Source: Chloroflexota bacterium | GTDB taxonomy: Bacteria > Chloroflexota > Anaerolineae > Anaerolineales > Anaerolineaceae | Assembly (NCBI GenBank): GCA_021779955.1 | Contig: JAJXZS010000044.1 | Span: forward strand, 1-64,000 | DNA: 64,000 bases | Direction of reading: 5' to 3' | Shown: in pieces, positions 53,998 to 63,514 of the stretch | Numbering within the stretch: the stretch's first letter is position 1 | How the letters are laid out: each line of letters begins with the position of its first letter | The notes under the pieces: generated by a model | Told to the model about the DNA's origin: nothing | Databases searched by the model: none | What the model saw: only the letters and a program-made list of their open reading frames with translations | Program-made: the position numbers and the translations under genes

Positions 53998-54498
53998 ATG
54001 TCTTTCTTCGTCCAGGCAATTGCTTTCTTTATCGTCGTTGTTTTGCAGTTGGCCGTCGTTGGCAACATTCCGCTGCTACATGGCACTGCAGATATCCTGC
54101 TGATTTGGGTGGGAGCCTGGGCATTGCTCAGCAAAGGCAAAGGTGCCTGGATCTATGCAGGAGTTGCTGCTGTCGTCGTATCCTACATTTCCGCCATTCA
54201 TCCCATCGTTCCCTTCGTTAGCTATTTCTTCGTCGTTGCCTTTGCAAGATACTTCCAGAGACGGATCTGGCAATCGCCATTAATCGCTCTCTTGATCATC
54301 TGTTTCGCAGCTTCGCTTTTACAAAGTGGATTATCATTTGTATCGCTTGTAATCGGTGGAGTGCCTTTGGACTTTTCCACCTCTTTGGTACAGGTGATAA
54401 TTCCGACATTGTTCCTTGATTTGCTTATGGCCCTGCCTGTTTATGCCTTGAGCAAAGATATGCACCAATGGATATACCCTTATGAGGTAGAAGTATGA
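53998..54498 (+). CDS. mreD: Rod-shape-determining protein MreD
   Basis: The 166-aa protein has five or six hydrophobic helices with little else, as in MreD. Position between mreC (4 bases) and mrdA (4-base overlap) settles the identity, since MreD is poorly conserved in sequence. Confidence 0.88.
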   Translation: MSFFVQAIAFFIVVVLQLAVVGNIPLLHGTADILLIWVGAWALLSKGKGAWIYAGVAAVVVSYISAIHPIVPFVSYFFVVAFARYFQRRIWQSPLIALLIICFAASLLQSGLSFVSLVIGGVPLDFSTSLVQVIIPTLFLDLLMALPVYALSKDMHQWIYPYEVEV

Positions 54499-56582
54499 AA
54501 ACCGAAACAGCTCGTTCCTCGGGATTCGAATTCTGGCGCTACCGCGTTATATATGTCATGCTCGGACTTGTTTTTGTGTTCTTTGTGATCAAGCTTTTCG
54601 ATATGCAGATCATCAATGGCACTTCCTATAAAGCACAAGCAGACGAAAACAGGCTAAAGGAGATCAGCGTACAGACTACGCGCGGCACCATCTTTGACCG
54701 CAATGGATACGTACTGGCACAAAATGTCCCGTCTTATGATGTTGCAATAACACCGGCGTATCTTCCCGCAGATACCGGCACCCTCGAAAAGGTTTACCGT
54801 GATCTTTCGGCGCTTATTGGAGTTCCGGTGACCAACGGCGTGCTGACCGATTCGACCGCAAAGGCATTCACGGCGTGTCAGACCGATTTCGGCATCAAGG
54901 AAATCGTCATCATCGGCGATACAAATGCACCTTATTCTCCTGTCAACATCAAGTGCAACGTGACCCAGGAAATTGCTCTCGAAGTGCAGAGCCATGCAAA
55001 CGACTGGGCCGGAGTAAGTGTCGTTGTTGAGTCGGTACGCAGCTATCCGACCGGATCGCTGACAGCGGATATCATTGGCTACGTCGGTCCAATTACTGCC
55101 GAAGCTGAAGCTGAATACAAGGCGCTGGGGTTTGTTCCGGGTCGCGATAAGGTCGGCTACGCGGGAGTCGAACTGACTATGGATGAAACGCTGAGAGGTT
55201 CAAACGGCACACGCGTTGTAGAAAAGGACAATGCTGGCAAGATCCTCAAAGACGTCGAAGCGCCGGTCGAGCCGGTGGCGGGCAACAATATCGTGCTCAC
55301 GATCGATTCGCGCCTGCAGGCAGCTGCTCAGGCTGCCCTGACGCATGAGATGGACTACTGGAATGCGCGCCTGGGAAAAATCAAATCGCAAAATGGGGTA
55401 GTGATTGCCGAAAATCCAAAAACTGGAGAAATCCTGGCCATGGTTTCATGGCCGACATATGAGAACAACCGAATGGCGCAAAATATTCCGGCGTATTACT
55501 GGAATCAACTTAACATGGATCCGTTACACCCGTTGGTCAATCATGCCATTTCAGCGGAGCTTCCTCCTGGTTCGGTGTACAAAATGGCGGCAGCGATCGG
55601 TGCGCTGAACGAAGGTGTTGTAACACCTGACCAGGAAATTAACTGCCCAGGATCGATTTCGGTGAAGCAGACTTACCTGGTCAACGATCCTGGAAGAGAA
55701 CAAGTCTACTATAGTTATGATCGTGCAGGTCATGGAACCTGTAACTTCATCAAGGGTGTGTCACTTTCGGATGATGTTTATTTCTACAAGATCGGCGGCG
55801 GTTTCGAGAATGAAGTTCCCAACGGTGGCTTGAACGCCTGGCGATTGAAGGAATACGCGCAAGCACTGGGGTATGGGGCGATCTCTGGACTTGAATTGCC
55901 GGGTGAAGCTCAGGGCCTTGTGCCAGACCCAACCTGGAAACGTATCGACAGGGCAGAAAACTGGTCCGTTGGTGATACGTACATTGCGACGATTGGCCAG
56001 GGCTACGTGACTTCCACGCCCTTGCAGGTCTTGGAATCATTCGCCACCATCGCCGACGATGGCAAGCATATGAAACCGACGATCATCAAGGAGATCACAG
56101 ATTCGGAAGGCAATGTGATCAAACCTTTCACCCCGACGCTTCTTTGGGATATCACCAAGGATCCTGTGATCAATGTGCTCGACGCGTCTGGGAAACCTAC
56201 AGGCGAAAAGAAAACGGTCGAACCCTGGGTGATCGATTATACGAAGCAGGCTTTGCGGGAAGTGGTCGTAAGCGGTACAGCAAAACTCATTTTTAAAGAT
56301 ACCGATACCGAACTGCGGTCTGCAGGCAAAACAGGCACAGCCGAATATTGTGACGATGTCGCCTGGGCGAAGAACCTCTGCCAGCCTGAAGCCTGGCCTA
56401 CCCATGCCTGGTACACCGGCTATGCACCTTACGACGACCCTGAAATCGTAGTCACCGCGTTCGTATATAACGGTGGTGAAGGCGCCAGCGTTGCAGCGCC
56501 AATAGTGCAGCAGGTGCTGGAAGCTTATTTCTCGTTGAAGGCAATCGATTCGGGCGCAGTCGACACCACGACAGGTCAATAG
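54495..56582 (+). CDS. mrdA: Peptidoglycan transpeptidase penicillin-binding protein 2
   Basis: The 695-aa class B PBP has one N-terminal membrane helix (about 17-38), a pedestal domain with 'TTRGTIFDRNGYVLAQN', and a transpeptidase domain with the catalytic serine in 'PPGSVYK' (S-x-x-K), 'SLSDDVYFYK' (SxD in place of SxN, common in PBP2) and 'KTGTAEY'. It cross-links lateral-wall peptidoglycan. It is in the shape operon with its partner RodA next. Confidence 0.95.
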   Translation: MKTETARSSGFEFWRYRVIYVMLGLVFVFFVIKLFDMQIINGTSYKAQADENRLKEISVQTTRGTIFDRNGYVLAQNVPSYDVAITPAYLPADTGTLEKVYRDLSALIGVPVTNGVLTDSTAKAFTACQTDFGIKEIVIIGDTNAPYSPVNIKCNVTQEIALEVQSHANDWAGVSVVVESVRSYPTGSLTADIIGYVGPITAEAEAEYKALGFVPGRDKVGYAGVELTMDETLRGSNGTRVVEKDNAGKILKDVEAPVEPVAGNNIVLTIDSRLQAAAQAALTHEMDYWNARLGKIKSQNGVVIAENPKTGEILAMVSWPTYENNRMAQNIPAYYWNQLNMDPLHPLVNHAISAELPPGSVYKMAAAIGALNEGVVTPDQEINCPGSISVKQTYLVNDPGREQVYYSYDRAGHGTCNFIKGVSLSDDVYFYKIGGGFENEVPNGGLNAWRLKEYAQALGYGAISGLELPGEAQGLVPDPTWKRIDRAENWSVGDTYIATIGQGYVTSTPLQVLESFATIADDGKHMKPTIIKEITDSEGNVIKPFTPTLLWDITKDPVINVLDASGKPTGEKKTVEPWVIDYTKQALREVVVSGTAKLIFKDTDTELRSAGKTGTAEYCDDVAWAKNLCQPEAWPTHAWYTGYAPYDDPEIVVTAFVYNGGEGASVAAPIVQQVLEAYFSLKAIDSGAVDTTTGQ

Positions 56583-56600
56583 CGCTGAGAGCGTACGATT

Positions 56601-57701
56601 ATGTTTCGAAAAGAGAGTTGGCGACATTTCGATTTTCTGCTCTTCGGCGCAGTGGCTTTCCTGTCCATTTTCGGGGTCATTATGATCCGTTCGGCGATTG
56701 CCGGGAATGTCAACCTGGAAGCACAGAATCTGGTCCAAAAGCAGGCGCAATTTGTGGCAGCCGGCTTGGTCATCGTGATTGTACTTGCGCTTATCAATTA
56801 TCGAATTTGGGCGAGCTTTAGCCGACTGCTTTACATCATCACGGTGGCGTTCCTCGCCATTATTTTGATCATCGGTAAAGCCAGTTTTGGCGCGCAGCGC
56901 TGGCTGGATATCGGCCTGGCGGTTATCCAACCAGCCGAAGTTGCCAAAATTGCACTGATCCTGATTCTGGCGAACTACTTTGCCAAGTCGGCAAACTCTG
57001 AGCACAACGCTAAATGGGCTGCGAAGAGCTTCCTGATCCTGATCACAATCGTGGCCTGGATCTTGCTCCAGCCAAACCTGAGCACATCCATCGTGTTGAT
57101 TGTGATCTGGTTCTCGATGCTTTGGATCGGTGGTTTGGCTCCAAAGTACATCGTTATTTTAGGCGTTTCAGCCATTGTTCTCTTCGCTGTGGCGTTTCCA
57201 TTCCTGGAAACTTACCAACAGGAACGGATCATGAGTTTCATCATCTCTGACCCGAATGCCACTCACGGTAACGAGTACAACGTCAACCAGGCGCTCATCT
57301 CCATCGGTTCGGGCGGATTGCTCGGGCAGGGGTACGGCAACGGCACACAGGTGCAATTGCGCTTCCTCCAGGTAAGGCAAACTGACTACATCTTCTCTGC
57401 AATGGCCAACGAATTCGGCTTTGTTGGCACTGTCGTCGTGGTGGCGCTGCTTGCCTTCGTAATTCTGCGCTGCCTGCGTATTGCGCGGCACGCCGAGGAT
57501 CCATACGGCGCAATGATCAGCTACGGCTTTGCGATACTGATTTTCTTCCAGACAATTGTCAATATTGGAGTAAACTTACACGTAATTCCGGTCACGGGCC
57601 TCACCCTGCCTTTCATCAGTTACGGTGGAAGTTCGCTCGTATCGTTGCTGATCGGAATTGGATTTATCGAAAGCGTTGCAGTACACCAAAAAACAATCTA
57701 G
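56601..57701 (+). CDS. mrdB: Peptidoglycan glycosyltransferase RodA
   Basis: The 366-aa SEDS protein has about ten membrane helices, the motif 'GAQRWLDIGLAVIQPAEVAK' and the conserved 'VTGLTLPFISYGGSSLV' C-terminus. RodA polymerises glycan strands from lipid II with PBP2. The gene follows mrdA by 18 bases. Confidence 0.96.
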   Translation: MFRKESWRHFDFLLFGAVAFLSIFGVIMIRSAIAGNVNLEAQNLVQKQAQFVAAGLVIVIVLALINYRIWASFSRLLYIITVAFLAIILIIGKASFGAQRWLDIGLAVIQPAEVAKIALILILANYFAKSANSEHNAKWAAKSFLILITIVAWILLQPNLSTSIVLIVIWFSMLWIGGLAPKYIVILGVSAIVLFAVAFPFLETYQQERIMSFIISDPNATHGNEYNVNQALISIGSGGLLGQGYGNGTQVQLRFLQVRQTDYIFSAMANEFGFVGTVVVVALLAFVILRCLRIARHAEDPYGAMISYGFAILIFFQTIVNIGVNLHVIPVTGLTLPFISYGGSSLVSLLIGIGFIESVAVHQKTI

Positions 57702-57718
57702 AGGATGGATGTAAGAGT

Positions 57719-59215
57719 ATGAATGATCGACCTACGCATGTACGAGTAAGATTTCCTCCATCACCAACCGGGCATATGCACCTTGGAAGTGCAAGGACAG
57801 CTCTCTACAATTACTTGTTGGCGAAACAGACAGGTGGGAAGTTCGTATTTCGCATCGAAGACACCGATGTAAAACGTTACGTGCCGGGCGCTGAAGAAGA
57901 ACTGATAAACGGGCTCAAATGGCTCGGAATGGAATGGGACGAAGGTCCAGACATTGGCGGGCCTTACGGACCTTATCGCCAATCTGAACGAAAAGAGATC
58001 TACCAGCAATATGCGAAGCAGTTGATCGATACCGGCCATGCGTACTATTGCTTTTGTACCCCGGAAAGACTTGCTCGCGTCCGTGAGGAGCAGCAGAAGC
58101 GAAAAGAACCCCCGCATTACGATGGCACGTGCCGCCGGCTCTCGAAAGAAGAAGCCGAAGCCCGGGTCAATGCCGGAGAGGCGCATGTCATCAGGTTTAA
58201 AACTCCCAAAGAAGGTTCAACGACTGTTCACGATCACTTACGCGGTGACATCACAGTTGAAAATCGCAACTTGGACGATTACATCCTGGTCAAATCCGAT
58301 GGTTGGGCGCTTTATCATCTTGCCACGATGGTTGACGATCATTTGATGAAGATCTCACACGTCATTCGTGGGTCAGAATGGCTTCCAACATTTCCACTGC
58401 ACGGCTTGATCTACCGCGCATTTGGATGGGAAGAGCCGGTCTGGATCCACCTTTCTGTATTCCTCAAGCCGAGCGGCAAAGGGAAAATGAGCAAACGAGA
58501 ATCAGCAGATTTGATCAAAGATGGATATTCGATCTTTGTGAAAGACCTGCGCGAGCTCGGATACACCCCGGAAGGCGTGGTCAATTGGATTTCGCTGATG
58601 GGCTGGAGTTATGACGATCACACGGAGTTCTTCACTCTCAGAGACCTGGTGGAGAAATTCAGTATCGATCACCTGAACCCGGCTCCAGCAGCGATCAATT
58701 TCTCGAAATTGGATCATTTCAACGGGTTGCACATACGCGCCCTGGATGACCGCGAGTTGGCTAAGCGGCTGCTGCCCTTCTTCCTGGAAAAAGGCATTGA
58801 CGCGGACTTCGAGACCGTATTGAAAATCGCACCGATCGCCAAAGAACGGATGGCAACACTTGATGAGGTCGTTCCGCTGGCCGAGTTTTTCTTCAAGGAT
58901 ACAGTCAGTCCGGATCCTGATTCGCTGGTTGCCAAAGGTTTGACGGCCAAAGAATCAGCAGAAATTGCTGAAAAAGCTGTCGAACTGCTGTCACCGCTCC
59001 CAGATATGAAGGCAGCCGGCGCAGAACCGGTGATGAGAACATATGTGGACTCTTCGGGATTCTCCGCTGGGCAGGTATTTGGAATCATGCGCGAGGCCGT
59101 CACAGGGCAGCACGTAAGCCCGCCGCTCTTCGAAAGCATGGAGATCATCGGCAAAGATAAGGTGATCCAGCGGCTTCAAAAGGCGGCACAATTACTGAGA
59201 ATGGTGAACCAATAA
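57719..59215 (+). CDS. gltX: Glutamyl-tRNA synthetase
   Basis: The 498-aa class I synthetase has the HIGH signature 'PSPTGHMHLGSARTALYN', 'FVFRIEDTD', and the KMSKS-type 'GKGKMSKRE'. The C-terminal helical anticodon-binding domain is full length. It may be discriminating or not; the sequence alone does not tell whether it also charges tRNA-Gln. It lies 17 bases after mrdB and ends the operon. Confidence 0.97.
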   Translation: MNDRPTHVRVRFPPSPTGHMHLGSARTALYNYLLAKQTGGKFVFRIEDTDVKRYVPGAEEELINGLKWLGMEWDEGPDIGGPYGPYRQSERKEIYQQYAKQLIDTGHAYYCFCTPERLARVREEQQKRKEPPHYDGTCRRLSKEEAEARVNAGEAHVIRFKTPKEGSTTVHDHLRGDITVENRNLDDYILVKSDGWALYHLATMVDDHLMKISHVIRGSEWLPTFPLHGLIYRAFGWEEPVWIHLSVFLKPSGKGKMSKRESADLIKDGYSIFVKDLRELGYTPEGVVNWISLMGWSYDDHTEFFTLRDLVEKFSIDHLNPAPAAINFSKLDHFNGLHIRALDDRELAKRLLPFFLEKGIDADFETVLKIAPIAKERMATLDEVVPLAEFFFKDTVSPDPDSLVAKGLTAKESAEIAEKAVELLSPLPDMKAAGAEPVMRTYVDSSGFSAGQVFGIMREAVTGQHVSPPLFESMEIIGKDKVIQRLQKAAQLLRMVNQ

Positions 59216-59234
59216 AAGCCAGGAAATCCAGTCA

Positions 59235-59258
59235 ACGGCAGAGTGATCTGCCGTTTTT
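59235..59258 (+). terminator. Terminator of gltX
   Basis: Arms ACGGCAG (59235-59241) and CTGCCGT (59248-59254), 6-base loop, then TTTTTC. Confidence 0.8.
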
Positions 59259-59435
59259 CTTTAATATTTCAAAAAACAAGACAGGTCGCAATCCTTTCAC
59301 GGCAAGATGGTTTTTCTCCCTGTTTACTTTCGCCTTTGCGATTCTACAATGACGAAAAAAATATACTTCGCAACAATCCCGTGAATGGCCGATGTATTGT
59401 TGGATTGTCTTTTCTTTCGATTAAAAGAGGGTTAT

Positions 59436-60009
59436 ATGACACAGCGTGATGCTCTCGAGCAATCCACTATTCAAAGACCGCATAAAAGAAGACTGTTCTT
59501 TGGATCGCTGTCGGAATTGTTCTGGCGCTGGCCATCTTGTGCGCAGCGATTGGCGCAGTTGCAGCGAACACATTGACCATTCCGCAAAGAGTTTTTGACA
59601 TTTCCTTGAATCCCAGCGTGTACGATGTCGCTTACCAGGAGTTCACTTTCCCCGCCAGGACGGACAATCTCTCGCTTGCAGATTGGTATATCCCTTCGGA
59701 AACGAACGAAAAGGCGATCATACTCGTTCACGGGAGGGACCACCGGCGGACGAAGGCTTTTGGCGGTAAATTTATCGAATTTGCTGTTGAATTGCATAAA
59801 GCCGGATATTCTGTTCTGATGTTCGATTTTCGCGGGCATGGACAGAGTGCAGACGCCCGATTTTCCTATGGACTTTTAGAACGGACGTCGACCAAATTTT
59901 GGAATATCTTCATTTGAAACGTATCCAAACGGATAGCGTATATTACAATGGTGTCAGTCTCGCTGATTGCGAGTCTTTGACCCATGATCTGAACAGGCTT
60001 CTTCGTTGA
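59436..60009 (+). pseudogene. Frameshifted, shortened alpha/beta-hydrolase gene
   Basis: The reading starts at ATG 59436 (AAAGAGGG before it): MTQRDALEQSTIQRPHK. Near 59484 (an A tract) it must shift frame to continue 'KKTVLWIAVGIVLALAILCA' (membrane anchor) and 'YIPSETNEKAIILVHGRDHR', 'SVLMFDFRGHGQSADARFSY' (hydrolase strands with the oxyanion HGR). A second shift near 59882 is needed to reach 'DVDQILEYLHLKRIQT' and stop at 60009. The GxSxG nucleophile elbow is not found ('NGVSLADCES' instead), and the rest of the fold is missing. It is probably inactive; sequencing error could account for one shift but not for the missing end. Confidence 0.75.
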
Positions 60010-60053
60010 ATATCTGTAACAAATCAATATTGCCCAAATTGAGGAGGAAAGTT

Positions 60054-60854
60054 ATGCGTAACGGAACTCGTATTGGCACCAGATTAGGACTTTGGCTCGT
60101 CTTGGGATTATTCGCACTTCTATCATTGGCTCTCTCTTTCTATATCGTACCGGCGGGCAGCGTCGGCGTGGTCACACGTGTGGGAGCTGTCAACCGTGTG
60201 GTCAACCCCGGTATGGGTGTGAAGATTCCATTTGTCGAAGATGTGCACCAGATGAGCGTAAGAACGCAGAAGGATGAAGTCGAAGCATCGGCCATGTCGG
60301 CGAATTTACAGGTTGTAACATCCACAATTGCGATCAACTATCATTTAGACGGGTTTTATGCGACACAGGTTTACCAGAACATTGGCACCAGCTACGCCGA
60401 TATCATCATCGCTCCGGCTCTACAGAACACGTTCAAGTCGGTTACGGCTAAATTCACAGCCGAAGAGCTGATCACCAACCGTGAGGCAGTGCGCCTGGAA
60501 GCAGAGAAGGAATTGACCGATCGGCTTGCTGTTTATCATGTCATCGTCGAAAATTTCAATATCGTGAATTTCGATTTTTCGCCGGAATTCCAGGCTGCAA
60601 TCGAAGCCAAGCAGGTGGCTCAGCAAGCCGTAGAAACTTCCAAGCAGAGACTGGCTCAGGCTCAAATTGAGGCGCAGACCGCGGTCACCCAGGCACAGGG
60701 TCAGGCGGACGCGCAAAAAGCGATGAAGGATACAGGTGCGTTGACTCAGGAATATCTCAATTTTCTTTTCCTGTCCAAGTGGGATGGCAAGCTGCCGGCG
60801 GTGATGGGTGGCGCAAGCAGCATGATCGACGTCAGCCAGTTTATGCCGCAATAG
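60054..60854 (+). CDS. SPFH/prohibitin-type membrane protein
   Basis: The 266-aa protein has one N-terminal membrane helix (about 9-30), an SPFH domain ('IVPAGSVGVVTRVGAVNRVV' and 'GMGVKIPFVEDVHQM') and a long alanine- and glutamine-rich helical region (about 185-235) that would form a coiled coil. Prohibitin-like proteins make ring-shaped membrane scaffolds and restrain proteases. No NfeD or FtsH gene is adjacent. ATG 60054 is preceded by GAGGAGGAAAG, a very strong site, so I do not use an earlier in-frame start at 60006. Confidence 0.88.
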   Translation: MRNGTRIGTRLGLWLVLGLFALLSLALSFYIVPAGSVGVVTRVGAVNRVVNPGMGVKIPFVEDVHQMSVRTQKDEVEASAMSANLQVVTSTIAINYHLDGFYATQVYQNIGTSYADIIIAPALQNTFKSVTAKFTAEELITNREAVRLEAEKELTDRLAVYHVIVENFNIVNFDFSPEFQAAIEAKQVAQQAVETSKQRLAQAQIEAQTAVTQAQGQADAQKAMKDTGALTQEYLNFLFLSKWDGKLPAVMGGASSMIDVSQFMPQ

Positions 60855-60891
60855 GGTTTTATAAATTCGATCAGTTAATTTGAAGTGTTCG

Positions 60892-60922
60892 GAGGGTCTT
60901 CTTACTGCAAAAAGAAGGCCCT
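60892..60922 (+). terminator. Probable terminator after the SPFH gene
   Basis: Arms GGGTCTTCTT (60895-60904) and AAGAAGGCCC (about 60912-60921) with one G-U pair. A T tract is weak. It begins 40 bases after the SPFH stop. Confidence 0.55.
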
Positions 60923-61077
60923 TCGCAGTTTGAGGCATGGATAGAACGGGATAGATCGAACAGGAGATCCTTCACGCCGTCCAGGATGAAAAGCTGATCG
61001 CGAAATCATATGGCGCAACGGTGCTGTGCTACCGCTGAAATCGGAAAAACTTAGGAACAATTTCGCATCGTGGATTG

Positions 61078-61175
61078 TATAATATATATATTCCAACATA
61101 CATCGCACGCGGGAAACAGGATTGAGGTTTCCATTCAAACCGCCGACTTAGTATCAGCGGTTTGTTTGTTTTGTA
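61078..61175 (+). promoter_or_regulatory. Possible leader or small RNA with two hairpins
   Basis: TATAAT (61078-61083) is followed by hairpin GGAAAC...GTTTCC (about 61112-61132) and a terminator-like hairpin CAAACCGC (61136-61143)/GCGGTTTG (61157-61164) with TTTGTTTTGT. The structure ends about 40 bases before the small protein gene, as an attenuator or sRNA terminator would. No -35 box is clear. The remainder of the 60855-61212 gap shows nothing else. Confidence 0.35.
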
Positions 61176-61212
61176 ACACAGGGTTCAGCATTAGCCAAAA
61201 TGGAGGTTGATT

Positions 61213-61518
61213 ATGGCGAAGTATTTTGTTTTGCATAAAACCATTGGAGACCCGAAAGCCGGATGGGAGACATTTGGCAAGAATGCTCCCGCACTGGCGG
61301 CTGCCATGGCGGCAGGTAAAATGCCCGCAAAGTGCCTGAAGACATGGAATCCATATGCCTTTGGGCGGAGCGATATGATCTTTTGCCTGTGGGAGGCCGA
61401 GAATTTCGAGGCTGTTGAATCTACATTACGCGAAGCCGGCTTCTACAATATTGTCACATCGGACGTGATGCCTGTGGCAGAAATCGATTGGGCGCAGATG
61501 GCAGCAACTGCAAAGTAG
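61213..61518 (+). CDS. Small protein of unknown function
   Basis: I do not recognise the family firmly. The 101-aa protein begins MAKYFVLHKTIGDPKAGW and has an alternating strand-helix-strand pattern ('DMIFCLWEAENFEAVESTLR', 'FYNIVTSDVMPVAEIDW') that suggests a ferredoxin-like alpha/beta barrel of the DUF3303/DUF4242 type. These domains often make dimers and include several small-molecule enzymes. AATGGAGGTTGATT gives a good ribosome site. It is single, downstream of a terminator-like hairpin that may control it. Confidence 0.75.
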   Translation: MAKYFVLHKTIGDPKAGWETFGKNAPALAAAMAAGKMPAKCLKTWNPYAFGRSDMIFCLWEAENFEAVESTLREAGFYNIVTSDVMPVAEIDWAQMAATAK

Positions 61519-61621
61519 TCTATCCAGCTGCGGTCTGAAACACAGAATTAAACAGAATACCTGTCTGCTTCGATTAAGCGGACAAGCTTTGATTTAATTG
61601 TGCTAGCTCCAAATGGCTTTG

Positions 61622-61867
61622 CTGTCGGGGCGAGAGGATTTGTGAAGCGCAGCGGAATCCAACCTCTGCGAAATAAAAAACGGCTTTTCGACCGTTTTTG
61701 TGGCTGTCGGGGCGAGAGGATTTGTGAAGCGTAGCGGAATCCAACCTCTGCGAAATAAAAAACGGCCTTTCGACCGTTTTTGTGGCTGTCGGGGCGAGAG
61801 GATTTGTGAAGCGCAGCGGAATCCAACCTCTGCGAAATAAAAAACGGCCTTTCGACCGTTTTTGTGG
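61622..61867. repeat. Three tandem 82-bp copies of the tRNA-Pro 3' end plus terminator
   Basis: Copies start at 61622, 61704 and 61786 (period exactly 82) and are nearly identical. Each begins with CTGTCGGGGCGAGAGGATTTG, which on the minus strand is the 3' acceptor and T-arm end of the tRNA-Pro gene beginning at 61868, the fourth unit. Each copy then has an 18-base insertion in the T loop relative to the tRNA, and ends in a short hairpin with A and T runs (ACGG-CCTTTCGA-CCGT), the tRNA's terminator. Copies differ by single bases (61681-61695 and near 61731). The bases 61519-61621 before them carry no gene I can see. Confidence 0.93.
61836..61864 (-). terminator. Terminator of tRNA-Pro
   Basis: Hairpin AAAAACGG...CCGTTTTTT with an 8-base loop, located just beyond the tRNA 3' end on the minus strand. 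The same hairpin is repeated in the two units further along. Confidence 0.75.
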
Positions 61868-61869
61868 CT

Positions 61870-61945
<76 letters not shown>

Positions 61946-61955
61946 AATTGAAAAA

Positions 61956-61984
61956 ATTATAGTCCGAATTCAATCATTTGACAA
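61956..61984 (-). promoter_or_regulatory. Promoter of tRNA-Pro
   Basis: Minus strand TTGTCA (61979-61984), 17 bases, TATAAT (61956-61961), 10 bases before the tRNA. The -35 box lies inside the end of the MFS gene. Confidence 0.8.
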
Positions 61985-63379
61985 TGGAATTGACTCAGGC
62001 TCTCCCAATTTTTTAAGATTGACTACTGCGCCAGGTGTCAAGATCGCACCCTCGTTGAGCAGATCGTCACGCCGTTTCGACATCAGATCGCGAATATTTG
62101 CGGCGTCCCTGGGATACGTGAAGTAAAAGAGACTGAAACCAATGCCGCAGATGAGCCATGGAAATGGAACTGTCCAGAGAAGGGCGTTCGTCAGGCCGAT
62201 TTTCACCGAAAGTGCGCCGGCGATGAGGCTTGAAAAGGCGGACAAACCTCCCTCGATAAAATTGACCACCGAATATGCGCTGGAGCGTTTCTCGGGCGAT
62301 ACCACGGCTTGCATCATGGGTTCTTTGGCACCCCGGCCTGGCCAGCCGATCACCAGTGCTGTGAGCAGCGCCCAACCAAAGAGCTGCCAGAAGGTCATGT
62401 GAGGACCAACTTTGATCAGCACATAGGATAAAGGCACTCCGGCAAGCACGCTGAATTGACCGATGATCGTGCGGCCATATCTGGCGTTTTTCTTTTCGGC
62501 GAAATCGCCGATGACGCCACCAAGATAGTTGCTTATGGCAGCACCGATGACGATGATCGCAAAAATCAATGGTGCGCTGCCCCTGGGATCGCTAAAGGAA
62601 ATCGTTTCCGAATAGTGCAAATCGGTGACCATCCAGTTGATGAAGAAAACGCTCATCACCACCCATGGCATGGAACCGGTGATACCCTGCAAGATTGCAG
62701 CCCAAATGGTCGGCACTCTGAGCGTGCTGAGCATATCTTTTACGCTAATGGAGTACTTGTTTTCGTTGGCGTGCGTGATCAGGCCCTTGAGTTCAGGTTC
62801 CGCAGAACCACGTGGCGGTTCATCGACGAATATCCAGATGATGAAGCCGGTCAGAACGCTGGCAATCCCCAAGCCAATGAATCCCCACCGCCAGAGCTGA
62901 TCTGTTGCCACAAACCCGAGCGCCAGAACGCCGAGGACGGTGCCCATCAAACCCACCAGGCCGATTACCCCGAGTGCGCGTCCGCGTTTGGACTGGGGGT
63001 AGTGGTCGCCAAGAAGCGAGAACGTGGCAGGCATCAGGCATCCCAGGCCAAGACCCGAGATGACGCGAATCACAAGCATGGCCGAAAATGAAGGAACGAG
63101 ACCGACGGCAAGCGTCCAGAGGCCCCAGATGCCAGTTCCGAAGATAAGCACTTTCTTCCGGGAATATTTATCCGAAATGTAACCCCAGAAGGGGGCGCTG
63201 ACTGTTTGCGCCACGGTGCGCAGCGTTTCCATCAGCCCGATGAGGGCGAGGCTTACACCAAAGAAGCGGGTGATGATGGGGGTCAATACACCCATCGCCT
63301 GGCTTTCACCCTGATCGACAAGATAACCGAATCCCAATGCAAACAACGTGCGACTTGATTTACGATTGGATTTCTGCAT
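61970..63379 (-). CDS. Major facilitator superfamily transporter
   Basis: The 469-aa protein has twelve hydrophobic helices and the MFS loop motif 'GYISDKYSRKKVLIFGTG' between helices 2 and 3, with 'PQSKRGRALGVIG' in the next cytoplasmic loop. The second half has 'SPEKRSSAYSVVNF'. The substrate is not evident. It precedes tRNA-Pro by 24 bases on the same strand. Confidence 0.9.
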   Translation of the reverse strand: MQKSNRKSSRTLFALGFGYLVDQGESQAMGVLTPIITRFFGVSLALIGLMETLRTVAQTVSAPFWGYISDKYSRKKVLIFGTGIWGLWTLAVGLVPSFSAMLVIRVISGLGLGCLMPATFSLLGDHYPQSKRGRALGVIGLVGLMGTVLGVLALGFVATDQLWRWGFIGLGIASVLTGFIIWIFVDEPPRGSAEPELKGLITHANENKYSISVKDMLSTLRVPTIWAAILQGITGSMPWVVMSVFFINWMVTDLHYSETISFSDPRGSAPLIFAIIVIGAAISNYLGGVIGDFAEKKNARYGRTIIGQFSVLAGVPLSYVLIKVGPHMTFWQLFGWALLTALVIGWPGRGAKEPMMQAVVSPEKRSSAYSVVNFIEGGLSAFSSLIAGALSVKIGLTNALLWTVPFPWLICGIGFSLFYFTYPRDAANIRDLMSKRRDDLLNEGAILTPGAVVNLKKLGEPESIPLSND

Positions 63380-63407
63380 GTCTACAGACGCCTCCCTGGT
63401 GAATTAA

Positions 63408-63461
63408 TAAAAAATGACCAGAAAACGGCTCTGATGTATGCAATGATGAGTTTTCCGGTCA
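63408..63461 (-). terminator. Terminator of the methyltransferase gene
   Basis: Arms TGACCAGAAAAC (63415-63426) and GTTTTCCGGTCA (63450-63461) with one wobble pair and a 23-base loop; on the minus strand a run of T (TTTTTTATT) follows. It lies 53 bases beyond the stop. Confidence 0.65.
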
Positions 63462-63514
63462 ATGGTTATTCTATCAAAGAAATCAGTAATATTTTAGTTA
63501 CATAACACATGTAA

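Noticed and set aside
56037-57005. 322-aa minus-strand open frame
   Set aside because: It is antisense to mrdA and rodA, with composition of a shadow frame.
61622-61867. Possible CRISPR array
   Set aside because: The repeat unit has no variable spacers: the whole 82 bases is repeated, and it is derived from the neighbouring tRNA.
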